In this document: positions 1 to 9,181 of the stretch, piece by piece
Numbering within the stretch: position 1 is the stretch's first letter
Layout: every line of letters begins with the position of its first letter
Assembly (NCBI RefSeq): GCF_007992495.1
Contig: NZ_BKAJ01000144.1
Location: 1 to 35,315, forward strand
Length of the DNA stretch: 35,315 nt
Origin: Reyranella soli
Lineage (GTDB): Bacteria; Pseudomonadota; Alphaproteobacteria; Reyranellales; Reyranellaceae
Direction: 5' to 3'
The notes under the pieces: generated by a model
Databases searched by the model: none
Seen by the model: only the letters and a program-made list of their open reading frames with translations
Told to the model about the DNA's origin: nothing
Made by a program: the position numbers and the translations under genes

Positions 1-8
1 GCGCTCCG

Positions 9-2675
9 TTAAGACTTGATGCGCTGCCTGAGGCTGTAGAGGAGTTCCAGCGCCTCGCGCGGCGACAGCTCGTCGGGATTGATCTCGCCGAGGGCCTTCT
101 CGACTTCGGATTCCTGCGGCTTGGCGACACCGCCGGCCGGACGAGTCGGGGCCGCGGCAAACAACGGCAGGTCGTCGGCAAGGCGTGTCACTGCGCCCGA
201 CTGCTCGCCCTTCTCGAGGGCTGCCAGCACTGTCTCCGCGCGCGCCACCACGGCGGCTGGCAGTCCCGCGAGCTGGGCGACGTGGATGCCGTAGGAACGG
301 TCGGCCGCGCCCGGCGCCACCTCGTGCAGGAACACGACCTCGTTCTGCCATTCCTTGACGCGCATCGTGTAGGGTGCGAGCGCCGCCAGGCGCTCCTTGA
401 GCGCGCCCAGCTCATGGAAGTGCGTGGCGAACAGCGCACGGCAGCGGTTGATGTCGTGCAGGTGCTCGAGCGTCGCCCAGGCGATCGACAGGCCATCGAA
501 GGTCGCCGTGCCACGGCCGATCTCGTCCAGGATGACCAGGCTTCTGGCCGTCGCCTGGTTCAGGATGGCCGCGGTCTCGACCATCTCGACCATGAAGGTC
601 GAGCGGCCGCGCGCCAGGTCGTCGGCCGCGCCGACGCGGCTGAACAGGCGGTCGACGATGCCGATGATCGCGGACTTGGCCGGCACGAAGGAGCCCGCCT
701 GCGCCATGATGGCGATCAGCGCGTTCTGGCGCAGGAAGGTCGACTTGCCGGCCATGTTGGGACCGGTCAGCAGCCAGAGCCGCCGTGCTTCGCCGAGATT
801 GCAATCGTTGGGCACGAACCCAGCGCCGCCCTGGCGGACAAGCGCCGCTTCGACGACGGGATGGCGGCCGCCTTCGATGGCAAACGCGGGATCGTCGCTC
901 AGCACCGGCCGCATGTAGTTTTCGCCGGCGGCAAGCTCGGCGAGGGCCGCGGCGACATCGAGACTGGCGAGCGCACGGCCGGCCGCGGCGACATTGGTCG
1001 ACACGTCCATCGCCTTGGTGACCAGCTCGTCGAAGATCGCGAGCTCCAGCGCCAGCGCGCGATCGGCGGCGCGGCCGATGCGGGTCTCGAGATCGGCCAG
1101 CTCGGCGGTGCTGAAGCGCGTGGCGTTGGCCATCGACTGGCGGCGCGTGAAGCCGAGCTTGCCGAGATCGAGCTTGTCGGCGTGCGTCGCCGTCACCTCG
1201 ATGTGGTAGCCGATCATGTTGTTGTGCCGGATCTTCAGCGACGGCACGCCCGTCGACGTCCGGTACTTGGCCTCGAGCGCCGCCACGGTCTTGCGGCTGT
1301 CGTCGCGCAAGGTGCGCTGCTCGTCGAGCTCGCTGCGATAGCCTTGGCGGATGAAGCCGCCGTCTCGCGCGAACAGCGGCGGCTCGTCGGCCAGCGCCTC
1401 GGCGAGTGCGGTAATCAGCGGTCGGTGGTCAGAGCAGGCGGCGACGATGGCAGCAAGCGGCGCCGGTGGCGGCGCCAGCGCCTCGGGCTCGGCGCGCAGC
1501 ATGGCGGCCAGCGCCTCGGCCGAGTCGAGGCCGTCACGCAAAGCCAAGAGATCGCGCGGGCCGCCACGGCCGACCGACAGGCGCTGCAGGGCGCGCTCGA
1601 TGTCGGGCGTACGACGCAGGGCCTCGCGCACGCGCTCGCGCACGGCCGGGCGCTCGACGAAGAGCTGCACCAGGTCGAGACGGCGCTCGATCTCGCCCCG
1701 GTCCGTCAAAGGTGCCGCGATCCGCTCGGCCAGAAGGCGGGCGCCGGGGCCGGTGAGGGTGCGGTCGATGGTGGCCAAGAGGCTGCCGTCGCGTCGGCCG
1801 TCCAGCCCGCGCACCAGCTCGAGATTGCGGCGCGTGGCGGGATCGATCTCCATCGTGCCGTCGGCGCGCACGCGATGCGGCGGTGCCAGGGCCGGCCGCT
1901 TGCCTGCTTGCGTCAGCTCGACATAGTCGAGCAGCGCGCCGCAGGCCGCGACCTCGGCGCGCGAGAAGGCGCCGAAGCTGTCGAGCGCGGCGACCTTGAA
2001 GGCCGACTGCAGGCGCTTGCGGGCGTTGTCGCTGTCGAAGCGCGCCGACGGCAACGGTGTCAGCACGGCGTTCCACTCTTCCAGCGCGGCCTTCAAGGGA
2101 TCGCGCGCCAGCAGCCGGTCGGGCACCAGCAATTCGCCGGGCGAGAGCCGCGCCAGCGCCGCCGCGAGCTGGCCGGCCTCGATTGGCTGGGCGGCGAAGT
2201 CGGCGGTCGAGAGATCGAGCCAGGCCAGCGCCAGCTCGCCCTGCGCCTCGGCCAGGGCGGCGAGGTAATTGTGGCTGCGCGCATCGAGCAGGGAATCTTC
2301 GGTCAAGGTGCCCGGGGTGATCACCCGCACCACGGCGCGCTCGACCACCGACTTGGCGCCGCGCTTCTTGGCCTCGGCCGGGTCCTCGACCTGCTCGCAG
2401 ACGGCGACCTTGAAACCCTGCCGGATCAGGCGCGACAGATAGGCCTCGTGGCTGTGCACGGGGACGCCGCACATCTTGATGTCCTCGCCCAGGTGCTGGC
2501 CGCGCTTGGTGAGGGCGATGTCGAGCGCCGCCGACGCTTTCACGGCGTCGTCAAAAAATAGCTCGTAGAAATCCCCCATCCGGTAGAACACCAGATGGCC
2601 GGGATGCGCCGCCTTGATCGCCAGGTACTGGCGCATCATGGGCGTGGCGTCGGCCGGGATATTGGCGGTGGTCAT
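9..2675 (-). CDS. mutS: DNA mismatch repair protein MutS
   Basis: MutS is the cytoplasmic ATPase that recognises mispaired and looped-out bases and recruits MutL. The product is 888 residues, a little longer than E. coli MutS (853). The mismatch-reading motif GDFYELF lies at residues 34-40. With the ATG at 2675 this puts Phe36 and Glu38 at exactly the E. coli numbering, so I prefer that start over a GTG 15 bases upstream. The Walker A loop GPNMAGKST is at residues 638-646 and is followed by the Walker B/signature stretch DEIGRGTATFDG. All key residues are present and the gene looks intact. It runs divergently from the TRAP genes with only 29 bases between start codons, and no clear ribosome site is seen. 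The identification is certain; only the start is open. Confidence 0.97.
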   Translation of the reverse strand: MTTANIPADATPMMRQYLAIKAAHPGHLVFYRMGDFYELFFDDAVKASAALDIALTKRGQHLGEDIKMCGVPVHSHEAYLSRLIRQGFKVAVCEQVEDPAEAKKRGAKSVVERAVVRVITPGTLTEDSLLDARSHNYLAALAEAQGELALAWLDLSTADFAAQPIEAGQLAAALARLSPGELLVPDRLLARDPLKAALEEWNAVLTPLPSARFDSDNARKRLQSAFKVAALDSFGAFSRAEVAACGALLDYVELTQAGKRPALAPPHRVRADGTMEIDPATRRNLELVRGLDGRRDGSLLATIDRTLTGPGARLLAERIAAPLTDRGEIERRLDLVQLFVERPAVRERVREALRRTPDIERALQRLSVGRGGPRDLLALRDGLDSAEALAAMLRAEPEALAPPPAPLAAIVAACSDHRPLITALAEALADEPPLFARDGGFIRQGYRSELDEQRTLRDDSRKTVAALEAKYRTSTGVPSLKIRHNNMIGYHIEVTATHADKLDLGKLGFTRRQSMANATRFSTAELADLETRIGRAADRALALELAIFDELVTKAMDVSTNVAAAGRALASLDVAAALAELAAGENYMRPVLSDDPAFAIEGGRHPVVEAALVRQGGAGFVPNDCNLGEARRLWLLTGPNMAGKSTFLRQNALIAIMAQAGSFVPAKSAIIGIVDRLFSRVGAADDLARGRSTFMVEMVETAAILNQATARSLVILDEIGRGTATFDGLSIAWATLEHLHDINRCRALFATHFHELGALKERLAALAPYTMRVKEWQNEVVFLHEVAPGAADRSYGIHVAQLAGLPAAVVARAETVLAALEKGEQSGAVTRLADDLPLFAAAPTRPAGGVAKPQESEVEKALGEINPDELSPREALELLYSLRQRIKS

Positions 2676-2704
2676 GCTACTGTCGGGCACGAAGCCGGTT
2701 TAGC

Positions 2705-3229
2705 ATGCCGGCGCCCCCGGTGATTGGGGGCCAATTGGGGGAAATCGGATTGCGCTGGCTGGAAGGGGTCGACCGTGCCCTGGGACGGCTGATCGAGGCA
2801 GGGCGCTGGCTGGTGCTGCCGGTGGCGCTGATCCTGTTCCTGCAATGGCCGTTGCGCGACTTCGTTCGGGCGTATTCGCGCGAGGCCAACGACCTCGGGC
2901 AGTGGATCTTTGCGCTCTACGTGAGCCTTGCCATGACCTTCGCCACGCGCGAGCGCACGCACCTTGCCGTGGATGCCATCGCCCACGGCTATAGCCAGCG
3001 CCTGCGTGACCTGATCGCGCGCTGGGGCGGCTTTCTCTGCGTGGCCCCATGGGCGGCCTTCATGATCTGGGCGGTATGGCCCACCGTGCAGCGCTCGGTG
3101 ATGGTGCTGGAGAAATTCCCCGACACCAACAATGCCGGCTACTTCCTGATCAAGGTCGCCGCCTTGCTGCTGGCGGTGCTGGCATTGGTCCAGGCGATCG
3201 TCGACCTGCTGCGGCCGGCGAGGCACTGA
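2705..3229 (+). CDS. TRAP transporter small permease (DctQ-type)
   Basis: This is the small integral-membrane subunit of a TRAP transporter, the sodium- or proton-coupled importers that take organic acids from a periplasmic receptor. The 174 residues contain four hydrophobic segments (about 35-55, 70-90, 112-132 and 148-168). The conserved polar stretch between helices is visible as ATRERTHLAVDAI, the usual 'RERTHL.VD' signature of DctQ proteins. It stops two bases before the large-permease ATG at 3232, so the pair is one operon. The ATG at 2705 lacks a good ribosome site. An in-frame TTG at 2750, seven bases after a GGGGGA run, would give 159 residues and a roomier gap to mutS. No binding-protein gene adjoins this pair, so the substrate cannot be inferred. 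Confidence 0.88.
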   Translation: MPAPPVIGGQLGEIGLRWLEGVDRALGRLIEAGRWLVLPVALILFLQWPLRDFVRAYSREANDLGQWIFALYVSLAMTFATRERTHLAVDAIAHGYSQRLRDLIARWGGFLCVAPWAAFMIWAVWPTVQRSVMVLEKFPDTNNAGYFLIKVAALLLAVLALVQAIVDLLRPARH

Positions 3230-3231
3230 CG

Positions 3232-4662
3232 ATGGAGTCGGCCGGCCTCTGGATGCTGCTGGCGGTCGCGGTCGTGCTGCTGGCAACCGGCCTGCCGGCC
3301 TATGCCGTGTTGATGGGCGTGTCGGTGCTGTTCGCCCTCGTGGGGCTGGCGCTGGGCGGGTTGGAGTGGGGCCTGCTGACGGCGTTGCCCAGCCGCATCA
3401 TCGGCTTGCTCGAGAACGACCTGCTGCAGGCGCTGCCGCTCTATGTCCTGATGGGCTCGCTGCTCAATCGCCTGCCATTGGCCGATCGTCTGTTCCGCTG
3501 CGGCGTGGCCCTTGGGGGCAAGTCGAGTGCTGCGCCGTCGCTCGCGACGCTCGGGCTGGGCGCATTGCTGGCGCCGATGAACGGCTCGGTCGGTGCCAGC
3601 GTCGCCATGCTGTCGCGCAGCGTCGCCCCCAAGCTCGATGCGCGCGGCGTGCCGGCGGCCGAAAGCACGGCGCTGGTGTGCGTCGCGAGCACGCTTGGCG
3701 TCGTGATCCCGCCGTCGCTGGTGCTGATCCTGCTGGGCGACGCCATGATGCGCGCCCATACCGAGGCGACCAACGTCACCAAGGCGATGGTGCGCATCGT
3801 CAACACCCAGGACATCTTCCGCGGCGCGCTGGTGCCGGCCGCGATGTTCCTGGCGCTGTGCCTGATGGTCGCCTGGCTGATCGGGCGGCGCGCGCCGACG
3901 CGTGGCCCCGGCGAGCGGCCACGACTGGAGGAATGGGCGACGGCGATCATTGCCGCGCTGTTCGTCGTCGGCCTGCTGGCGGGCGTGGCCGCGGGCTATT
4001 TCTATGCCGTCGAGGCGGCCGCCATGGGCGGCACCGCGCTGCTCCTGTTCGGTTGGCTGAGCGGCGGCCTGCGTGCGGGCGCCTTCCGCGCCGTGCTGCG
4101 CGACACCATGGCGGTGAGCGGCGCGCTGTTCGCCCTGTTCGTCGCCGCCACCACCTTCACGCTGCTGTTCCGTGCCTTCGGCAGCGACCGTCTGCTCGAT
4201 CACTGGATCAGCCTGGTGCCCGGCGGCGCCACCGGGGCGGCGATCGCCGTGCTGGTGGCGTTCGCCCTGTCGGCCTTCGTACTCGACGCCTTCGAGATCG
4301 TGTTCGTGATCGTGCCCATCGTCATGCCGCCCGTGCTGACACGCGCACCCGACGCGGTCTGGATTTCGGTGCTGGCGCTGCTTGCCCTGCAAGCAAGCTT
4401 CCTGGTGCCGCCGACCGGCTATGCCGTGATGATGGCCAGGAGCGCCATGGCCACCAAGACCGCGCTCAGGCCACTGGCGTCAGCACTCGCGCCCTATCTT
4501 GGCGTACAGCTCGTGGTGCTGGCCCTGGTCGTTGCCTTGCCGCAACTGGCCCATCTCGTGGAACCGGCCCGGCCCGCCGAGCCCGTCCAGCAACTCGACG
4601 ACGATGCGGCCCGAAAGCGCTTCAACGACATGCTGAAATTGCCAGTGCCAACGCAGGAATAA
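3232..4662 (+). CDS. TRAP transporter large permease (DctM-type)
   Basis: This is the large membrane subunit that forms the transport path of a TRAP importer. The 476-residue product is almost wholly hydrophobic, with about 12 membrane segments. It carries the family hallmarks: a helix-rich N-terminus, the LLAPMNGSVGASVAML region and the GVVIPPSLVLILLGD loop, where the 'IPPS' motif is typical. The ATG at 3232 starts two bases after the small-permease stop, and an upstream in-frame extension would overlap that gene, so I take 3232. Compared with the second TRAP operon (427 residues) it has a longer middle loop and a hydrophilic tail of roughly 40 residues ending in KLPVPTQE. No DctP-type receptor is nearby. 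It is probably a dicarboxylate, halo-acid or similar carrier, but the ligand is unknown. Confidence 0.9.
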   Translation: MESAGLWMLLAVAVVLLATGLPAYAVLMGVSVLFALVGLALGGLEWGLLTALPSRIIGLLENDLLQALPLYVLMGSLLNRLPLADRLFRCGVALGGKSSAAPSLATLGLGALLAPMNGSVGASVAMLSRSVAPKLDARGVPAAESTALVCVASTLGVVIPPSLVLILLGDAMMRAHTEATNVTKAMVRIVNTQDIFRGALVPAAMFLALCLMVAWLIGRRAPTRGPGERPRLEEWATAIIAALFVVGLLAGVAAGYFYAVEAAAMGGTALLLFGWLSGGLRAGAFRAVLRDTMAVSGALFALFVAATTFTLLFRAFGSDRLLDHWISLVPGGATGAAIAVLVAFALSAFVLDAFEIVFVIVPIVMPPVLTRAPDAVWISVLALLALQASFLVPPTGYAVMMARSAMATKTALRPLASALAPYLGVQLVVLALVVALPQLAHLVEPARPAEPVQQLDDDAARKRFNDMLKLPVPTQE

Positions 4663-4758
4663 TCGTCGCCGCCAGATCTGCGTTGCAGCGCGGCATCACC
4701 GTCTGGTCCCGCTGAAGGAATGTCGCCAATATGCCCCTTCAATCGGGAGAGTAAACGC

Positions 4759-7080
4759 ATGGCGAGCAGCGGCTCGGAAGCAATGGTCAGCAACGAAATG
4801 GGCGATCTGGACGGCGATTCGCTGGTCATGCATCGCACCGGCCGGCCGGGAAAGATCGAGATCATCGCGACCAAGCCCCTGGTTACCCAACGTGACCTGG
4901 CGCTCGCCTATTCGCCGGGCGTCGCCGCCCCCTGCCTGGAAATCGCCAAGGATCCCAACACCGCCTACGACTATACCGCCCGCGGCAACCTGGTGGCGGT
5001 GATCTCCAACGGCACCGCTGTGCTCGGCCTGGGCGACATCGGCGCGCTGGCCAGCAAGCCGGTGATGGAGGGCAAGGCCGTCCTGTTCAAACGCTTCGCC
5101 GACGTCGACTGCATGGACATCGAGGTCAACACCAAGGACGTCGACGAATTCGTCAACTGCGTGCGCTTCCTGGGGCCGACCTTCGGCGGCATCAACCTCG
5201 AGGACATCAAGGCGCCGGAATGCTTCATCATCGAGCAGCGCCTGCGCGAGCTGATGGACATCCCGATCTTCCATGACGACCAGCACGGCACGGCCATCGT
5301 CTCGGCCGCCGGCCTGATCAATGCGCTGCATCTCACCGGGCGCAACATCAAGGACATCAAGATGGTGGTGAACGGCGCCGGTGCTGCCTCGATCGCCTGC
5401 ATCGAGCTGGTCAAGGCGATGGGCATGCCGCACGAGAACGCCATCCTGTGCGACACCAAGGGCGTGCTGTGGCAGGGCCGCACCGAGGGCATGAACCAGT
5501 GGAAGAGCGCCCACGCCGTGCGCACCAAGGCGCGCACCCTGGAAGAGGCGATGAAGGGCGCCGACGTATTCTTCGGCCTCTCGGTCAAGGGCGCGGTGAC
5601 CAAGGCGATGGTCAAGTCGATGGCCGACAAGCCGATCATCTTCGCCATGGCCAATCCCGATCCCGAGATCACGCCCGAGGATGTGCGCTCGGTGCGCAAG
5701 GACGCCATCATCGCCACCGGCCGCTCGGACTACGCCAACCAGATCAACAACGTGCTGGGTTTCCCCTACATCTTCCGCGGCGCGCTCGACGTGCGCGCCC
5801 GCACCATCAACGAGGAGATGAAGGTGGCGGCGGCCGAGGCGCTGGCCAAGCTCGCGCGCGAGGACGTGCCCGACGAGGTCGATCGCGCCTACTCGGGCCG
5901 CCGGCTGCGCTATGGGCCGGAATACGTCGTGCCCGTGCCGTTCGATCCGCGCCTGATCTCGACCGTGTCGGCGGCGGTCGCCCAGGCGGCAATGGATTCG
6001 GGCGTGGCGCGGCGCAACATCCCCGACATGGCGGAGTACCGCCGCGCGCTGGCCGGCCGCCTTGATCCGACCAGCCATTGGCTGCAGAGCCTGTTCGAGC
6101 AGGTCAAGGCCAACCCGCAGCGCATCGTCTTCGCCGAGGGCGAGGAGGAGCGCACCATCCGCGCCGCCGTGGTGTTCCGCGACAACGGCTACGGCACGCC
6201 GATCCTGATCGGCCGCGAGGAGCTGGTGCGCGAGACCATGGCGACGCTCGGCATCACCGACTCGGCCGGCATGGAGATCCACAATGCGCGGCTCTCGACG
6301 CGCAACGCGCCCTATACCGACCTGATCTACAAGCGCCTGCAACGCGACGGCTACCTGCGCCGCGACGTGCAGCGCATGGTCAACCAGGGCCGCAACGTGT
6401 TCGGCGCCAGCATGGTGGCGATGGGCGACGCTGCCGGCATGGTGACCGGCATCACCCGCCGCTTCCCCGAATGCTACGGCGACATCACGAACGTGATCGA
6501 CGAGGAGCCCGGCAAGGTGCCGATCGGCTACTCGATCGTGGTGGCCCGCCACGGCACGGTGTTCCTGGCCGACACCTCGATCAACGAGACGCCGTCGCCC
6601 GAGCAGCTCGCCACCATTGCCAAGCAGATGGTGCTGAACGCCCGCACCATGGGCCACGAGCCGCGCGTGGCGTTCCTGTCGTTCTCCAACTTCGGCAGCC
6701 GCGAGATCGAGCGCATCGAGCGCATCCGCAAGGCGATCCGGCTGCTCGATAGCGAGAAGGTCGACTTCGAGTATGACGGCGAGATGCAGGCCGACATGGC
6801 GCTCGATTATGAACTGTTGCGCGAGACCTATCCGTTCTGCCGCCTGACCGGGCCGGCCAACGTGCTGATCATGCCCGGCCTGCATTCGGCGCATATATCC
6901 TCGCGCCTGATGCAGAGACTGGGCGGCGTCACGGTGATAGGTCCTGTGATCGACGGCCTGCAGAAGCCGATGCAAATCGTGCAGATGGGCGCCACGGTGA
7001 GCGACCTCGTGAACCACGCGGCACTCGCCGCCTATGGCGCGCTGAAGAACGGAACCCACAGGAACGGAAGGGGGGAATGA
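4759..7080 (+). CDS. maeB: NADP-dependent malic enzyme, MaeB type with phosphotransacetylase-like domain
   Basis: This enzyme oxidatively decarboxylates malate to pyruvate and CO2 with NAD(P), linking the TCA cycle to acetyl-CoA supply and NADPH. The 773 residues match the long MaeB form (E. coli 759). The malic-enzyme part shows the catalytic Tyr51 in YSPGVAAP, Lys106 in EGKAVLFK, the metal-binding Glu148-Asp149 (INLEDI) and Asp in FHDDQHGTA (171-179), and a nucleotide-binding GAGAAS loop at 206-211. From about residue 440 to the end it resembles phosphotransacetylase (IVFAEGEEERTIRAA). In the family that domain is regulatory rather than catalytic, binding acetyl-CoA-type effectors. The ATG at 4759 follows a GGGAGA ribosome site; an ATG at 4720 is less well placed. 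The stop overlaps the start of the next gene (ATGA), so the two are translationally coupled. Confidence 0.95.
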   Translation: MASSGSEAMVSNEMGDLDGDSLVMHRTGRPGKIEIIATKPLVTQRDLALAYSPGVAAPCLEIAKDPNTAYDYTARGNLVAVISNGTAVLGLGDIGALASKPVMEGKAVLFKRFADVDCMDIEVNTKDVDEFVNCVRFLGPTFGGINLEDIKAPECFIIEQRLRELMDIPIFHDDQHGTAIVSAAGLINALHLTGRNIKDIKMVVNGAGAASIACIELVKAMGMPHENAILCDTKGVLWQGRTEGMNQWKSAHAVRTKARTLEEAMKGADVFFGLSVKGAVTKAMVKSMADKPIIFAMANPDPEITPEDVRSVRKDAIIATGRSDYANQINNVLGFPYIFRGALDVRARTINEEMKVAAAEALAKLAREDVPDEVDRAYSGRRLRYGPEYVVPVPFDPRLISTVSAAVAQAAMDSGVARRNIPDMAEYRRALAGRLDPTSHWLQSLFEQVKANPQRIVFAEGEEERTIRAAVVFRDNGYGTPILIGREELVRETMATLGITDSAGMEIHNARLSTRNAPYTDLIYKRLQRDGYLRRDVQRMVNQGRNVFGASMVAMGDAAGMVTGITRRFPECYGDITNVIDEEPGKVPIGYSIVVARHGTVFLADTSINETPSPEQLATIAKQMVLNARTMGHEPRVAFLSFSNFGSREIERIERIRKAIRLLDSEKVDFEYDGEMQADMALDYELLRETYPFCRLTGPANVLIMPGLHSAHISSRLMQRLGGVTVIGPVIDGLQKPMQIVQMGATVSDLVNHAALAAYGALKNGTHRNGRGE

Positions 7081-8798
7081 TGGTCGATCTCGTCATCCGC
7101 GGCGCCACCGTCGTCGACGGCCTGGGCAACGATCCCAAGCGTGCCGATGTCGCAGTCAAGGATGGCAAGATCGCAGCCATCGGATCGATCTCCGACAAGG
7201 GCAACGAGACTGTCGATGCCGACGGGCTGGTGCTCTCTCCCGGCATCGTCGACGTGCACACGCACTACGATGCGCAGGTCACCTGGGATTCGACGCTCTC
7301 GCCTTCGCCGTCGCTTGGCGTCACCACGGCGGTGATCGGCAATTGCGGCTTCGGCATCGTGCCGGCGCCGCCGGCGGTGCGCGACCTCGTGATCCGCAAT
7401 CTCTCGGTGGTCGAGGGCATGGACCTCGACGCCCTGCGCGCCGGCATCAAGTGGGACTTCGAGAGTTTCGCTGAGTACATGGGCATGCTGCGCCGCCGCG
7501 GCGCCTACGCCAACATGGCGGTGCTGGCCGGCCATTCGACCATCCGCACCGCGGTGATGGGCGAGGATGCCTCGCAGCGCAAGGACGCGACGCCGGAAGA
7601 GCTCGCCAGGATGAAGGCGATGGTGGCCGATGCCATGGCCAACGGCGCCATCGGTCTCGGCGCCTCCTATTCGCTGAACCATTCGGGCTATGGCGGCGTG
7701 CCCATGCCGTCGACGATCGCGCCGATGTCGGAGCTCGAGGCGCTGGTCGGCGCCATGGGGCCGCGCGGCAAGGGCGTGGTCGAGATCGCCTCGGGTGTGA
7801 AGACGCCGCAGGAGCTGGAGCCGATGGCCGCCAAGTACGGAAGGCCGTTTTTCCAGGGTACCGGTGTGGCGATGTACAATGAGCAGGAGCCCAACCGGTC
7901 GATCAAGATGTTCGAGGACTCCGCCGCCGCCATCCGCCGCGGTGTGGGGCTCTACATCCAGATCCCCTGCCAGCCATTATCGTTCGACTTCACGATGGCC
8001 AACGCCTATCCGTTCTACAGCCATTCGGCGTTCGACCCGATCAAGGCCTACTCGCCCGAGCAGTTGAAGGTGGTGCTCCGCGATCATTCGTGGCGCGAGA
8101 AGTTCCGCGAGAATGCCAGGAATCCCAAGCCGGGCATGATCTTCCAGGGCAACTGGGATCGCGTGATGGTGGCGGTGGCGCAGAAGGAGCGGAACGCCAA
8201 GTACGTCAACCGCTATGCCGCCGAGATCGCCAAGACCGAGCATCGCGATCCGCTCGATGTCATGCTCGACCTGGCGCTGGACGAAGACCTCGAGACCGCC
8301 TTCCTCGGCCGCTTCCTCAATGTCGGCGACGACGGCGTGGCGCGCCTGCTGAAGCACGAGGCGGGCGTGGTGGCGCTCAGCGATGCCGGCGCGCACCTCA
8401 TCTATATGTGCGACGCGGGCTTTGGCCTGCACTTCCTGGCGCATTGGGTGCGCGAGCGCGGCGACTTCACGATCCAGGAAGGCATCCGCCGCCTGACCAG
8501 CCATCCCGCCGACCTCTACGGCATCCAGAACCGCGGCCGCCTGGCCGTCGGTGCGCAGGCCGACATGCTGCTGTTCGATCCGGCGACGGTGGGCATCAGC
8601 CCGGCCGAGCGCGTCGCCGATCTCCCCGGCGGCGGCCGCCGCACCATCCGCCGGCCGACCGGCGTGCATGGCGTGTTCTGCAACGGCGTGAAGACCTTCG
8701 ACGGCAAGGACTACGTCAAGCACGCCAAGGGGCCTGGCCACGTGCTCGACCGCTTCAACGCCTCACAGGGCGGCCACACGCTGCTGGCGGCGCAATAG
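7077..8798 (+). CDS. N-acyl-D-amino-acid deacylase-family amidohydrolase
   Basis: This is a metal-dependent amidohydrolase of the D-aminoacylase group, enzymes that release D-amino acids from N-acyl derivatives or act on related amides. The 573-residue product begins with the small beta-domain of the superfamily. It then has the metal ligands HTH at 61-63 and the NCGFG motif at 89-93, whose cysteine is a metal ligand in characterised D-aminoacylases. AGHST, SYSLNHSGYGG and the late SDAGAHL motif with a catalytic Asp also match the family. A second ATG lies three bases on, and a strong GGAAGGGGGG purine run precedes both. It overlaps the malic-enzyme stop by four bases. The exact substrate is not evident; many genes so annotated act on other amides or lactams. 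Confidence 0.85.
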   Translation: MMVDLVIRGATVVDGLGNDPKRADVAVKDGKIAAIGSISDKGNETVDADGLVLSPGIVDVHTHYDAQVTWDSTLSPSPSLGVTTAVIGNCGFGIVPAPPAVRDLVIRNLSVVEGMDLDALRAGIKWDFESFAEYMGMLRRRGAYANMAVLAGHSTIRTAVMGEDASQRKDATPEELARMKAMVADAMANGAIGLGASYSLNHSGYGGVPMPSTIAPMSELEALVGAMGPRGKGVVEIASGVKTPQELEPMAAKYGRPFFQGTGVAMYNEQEPNRSIKMFEDSAAAIRRGVGLYIQIPCQPLSFDFTMANAYPFYSHSAFDPIKAYSPEQLKVVLRDHSWREKFRENARNPKPGMIFQGNWDRVMVAVAQKERNAKYVNRYAAEIAKTEHRDPLDVMLDLALDEDLETAFLGRFLNVGDDGVARLLKHEAGVVALSDAGAHLIYMCDAGFGLHFLAHWVRERGDFTIQEGIRRLTSHPADLYGIQNRGRLAVGAQADMLLFDPATVGISPAERVADLPGGGRRTIRRPTGVHGVFCNGVKTFDGKDYVKHAKGPGHVLDRFNASQGGHTLLAAQ

Positions 8799-8825
8799 GG
8801 GGAAGCGGCGATCAAGCCGCTCCGC

Positions 8826-9077
8826 TCAATTCCCGACGGCGTCCGTGACGCACTTCTTGGTGAAGCTGGTCTTGGCTGCGCCATTCAGTTTCTTGTCCGT
8901 TGCCGACGTATCGCACACCGCTGCGGCGTCGGTTTCACATTTCTTCATGAAACTGGTCAGGGCAGCGCCGGCCAACTTCTTGTCCGTCGCTTGCGCCTTG
9001 CAGGTCGGCGGCGCGGTTTGGGCCCAGGCGCTGGCGGACACGAGAACAATGGCCATTGCCATCAAAGCAGTACGCAT
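8826..9077 (-). CDS. Small secreted PsiF-repeat protein
   Basis: This is an 83-residue exported protein. Residues 1-20 form a signal peptide ending in ASAWAQ. The rest is two tandem copies of the PsiF repeat, each a Cys, then the block ATDKKL.GAA.TSF.KKC, roughly residues 27-51 and 56-80. The paired cysteines in each repeat suggest periplasmic disulfides. PsiF was named in E. coli for induction by phosphate starvation, but its biochemical role is unknown. The ATG at 9077 has an ideal AAAGGAGG site eight bases upstream, which decides the start against a longer reading to 9158. It converges with the amidohydrolase gene, with a short stem (8804-8821) between them. Confidence 0.82.
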   Translation of the reverse strand: MRTALMAMAIVLVSASAWAQTAPPTCKAQATDKKLAGAALTSFMKKCETDAAAVCDTSATDKKLNGAAKTSFTKKCVTDAVGN

Positions 9078-9181
9078 GAGCGGCCTCCTTTGTTGGAGCG
9101 GTGTCGCTGTATACGGTCGACAGCGGACTTCTCGCGCGACCAACCTGTGATCAACCATCTCGCCTAGGAGCGCGCTTCCAT

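Noticed and set aside
282..2561. A long plus-strand open frame opposite mutS
   Set aside because: Its translation is Arg/Gly/His-rich low-complexity sequence with no family motif, as expected for the antisense frame of a GC-rich gene; mutS explains the stretch.
4696..7059. A 787-codon open frame opposite malic enzyme
   Set aside because: Antisense shadow caused by high GC at third positions; no domain, no ribosome site, and maeB is unambiguous.
8804..8821. AGCGGC/GCCGCT stem between the amidohydrolase and PsiF-repeat genes as a terminator
   Set aside because: Only six base pairs and no T-run on either side; it may help stop transcription but I do not list it as a feature.
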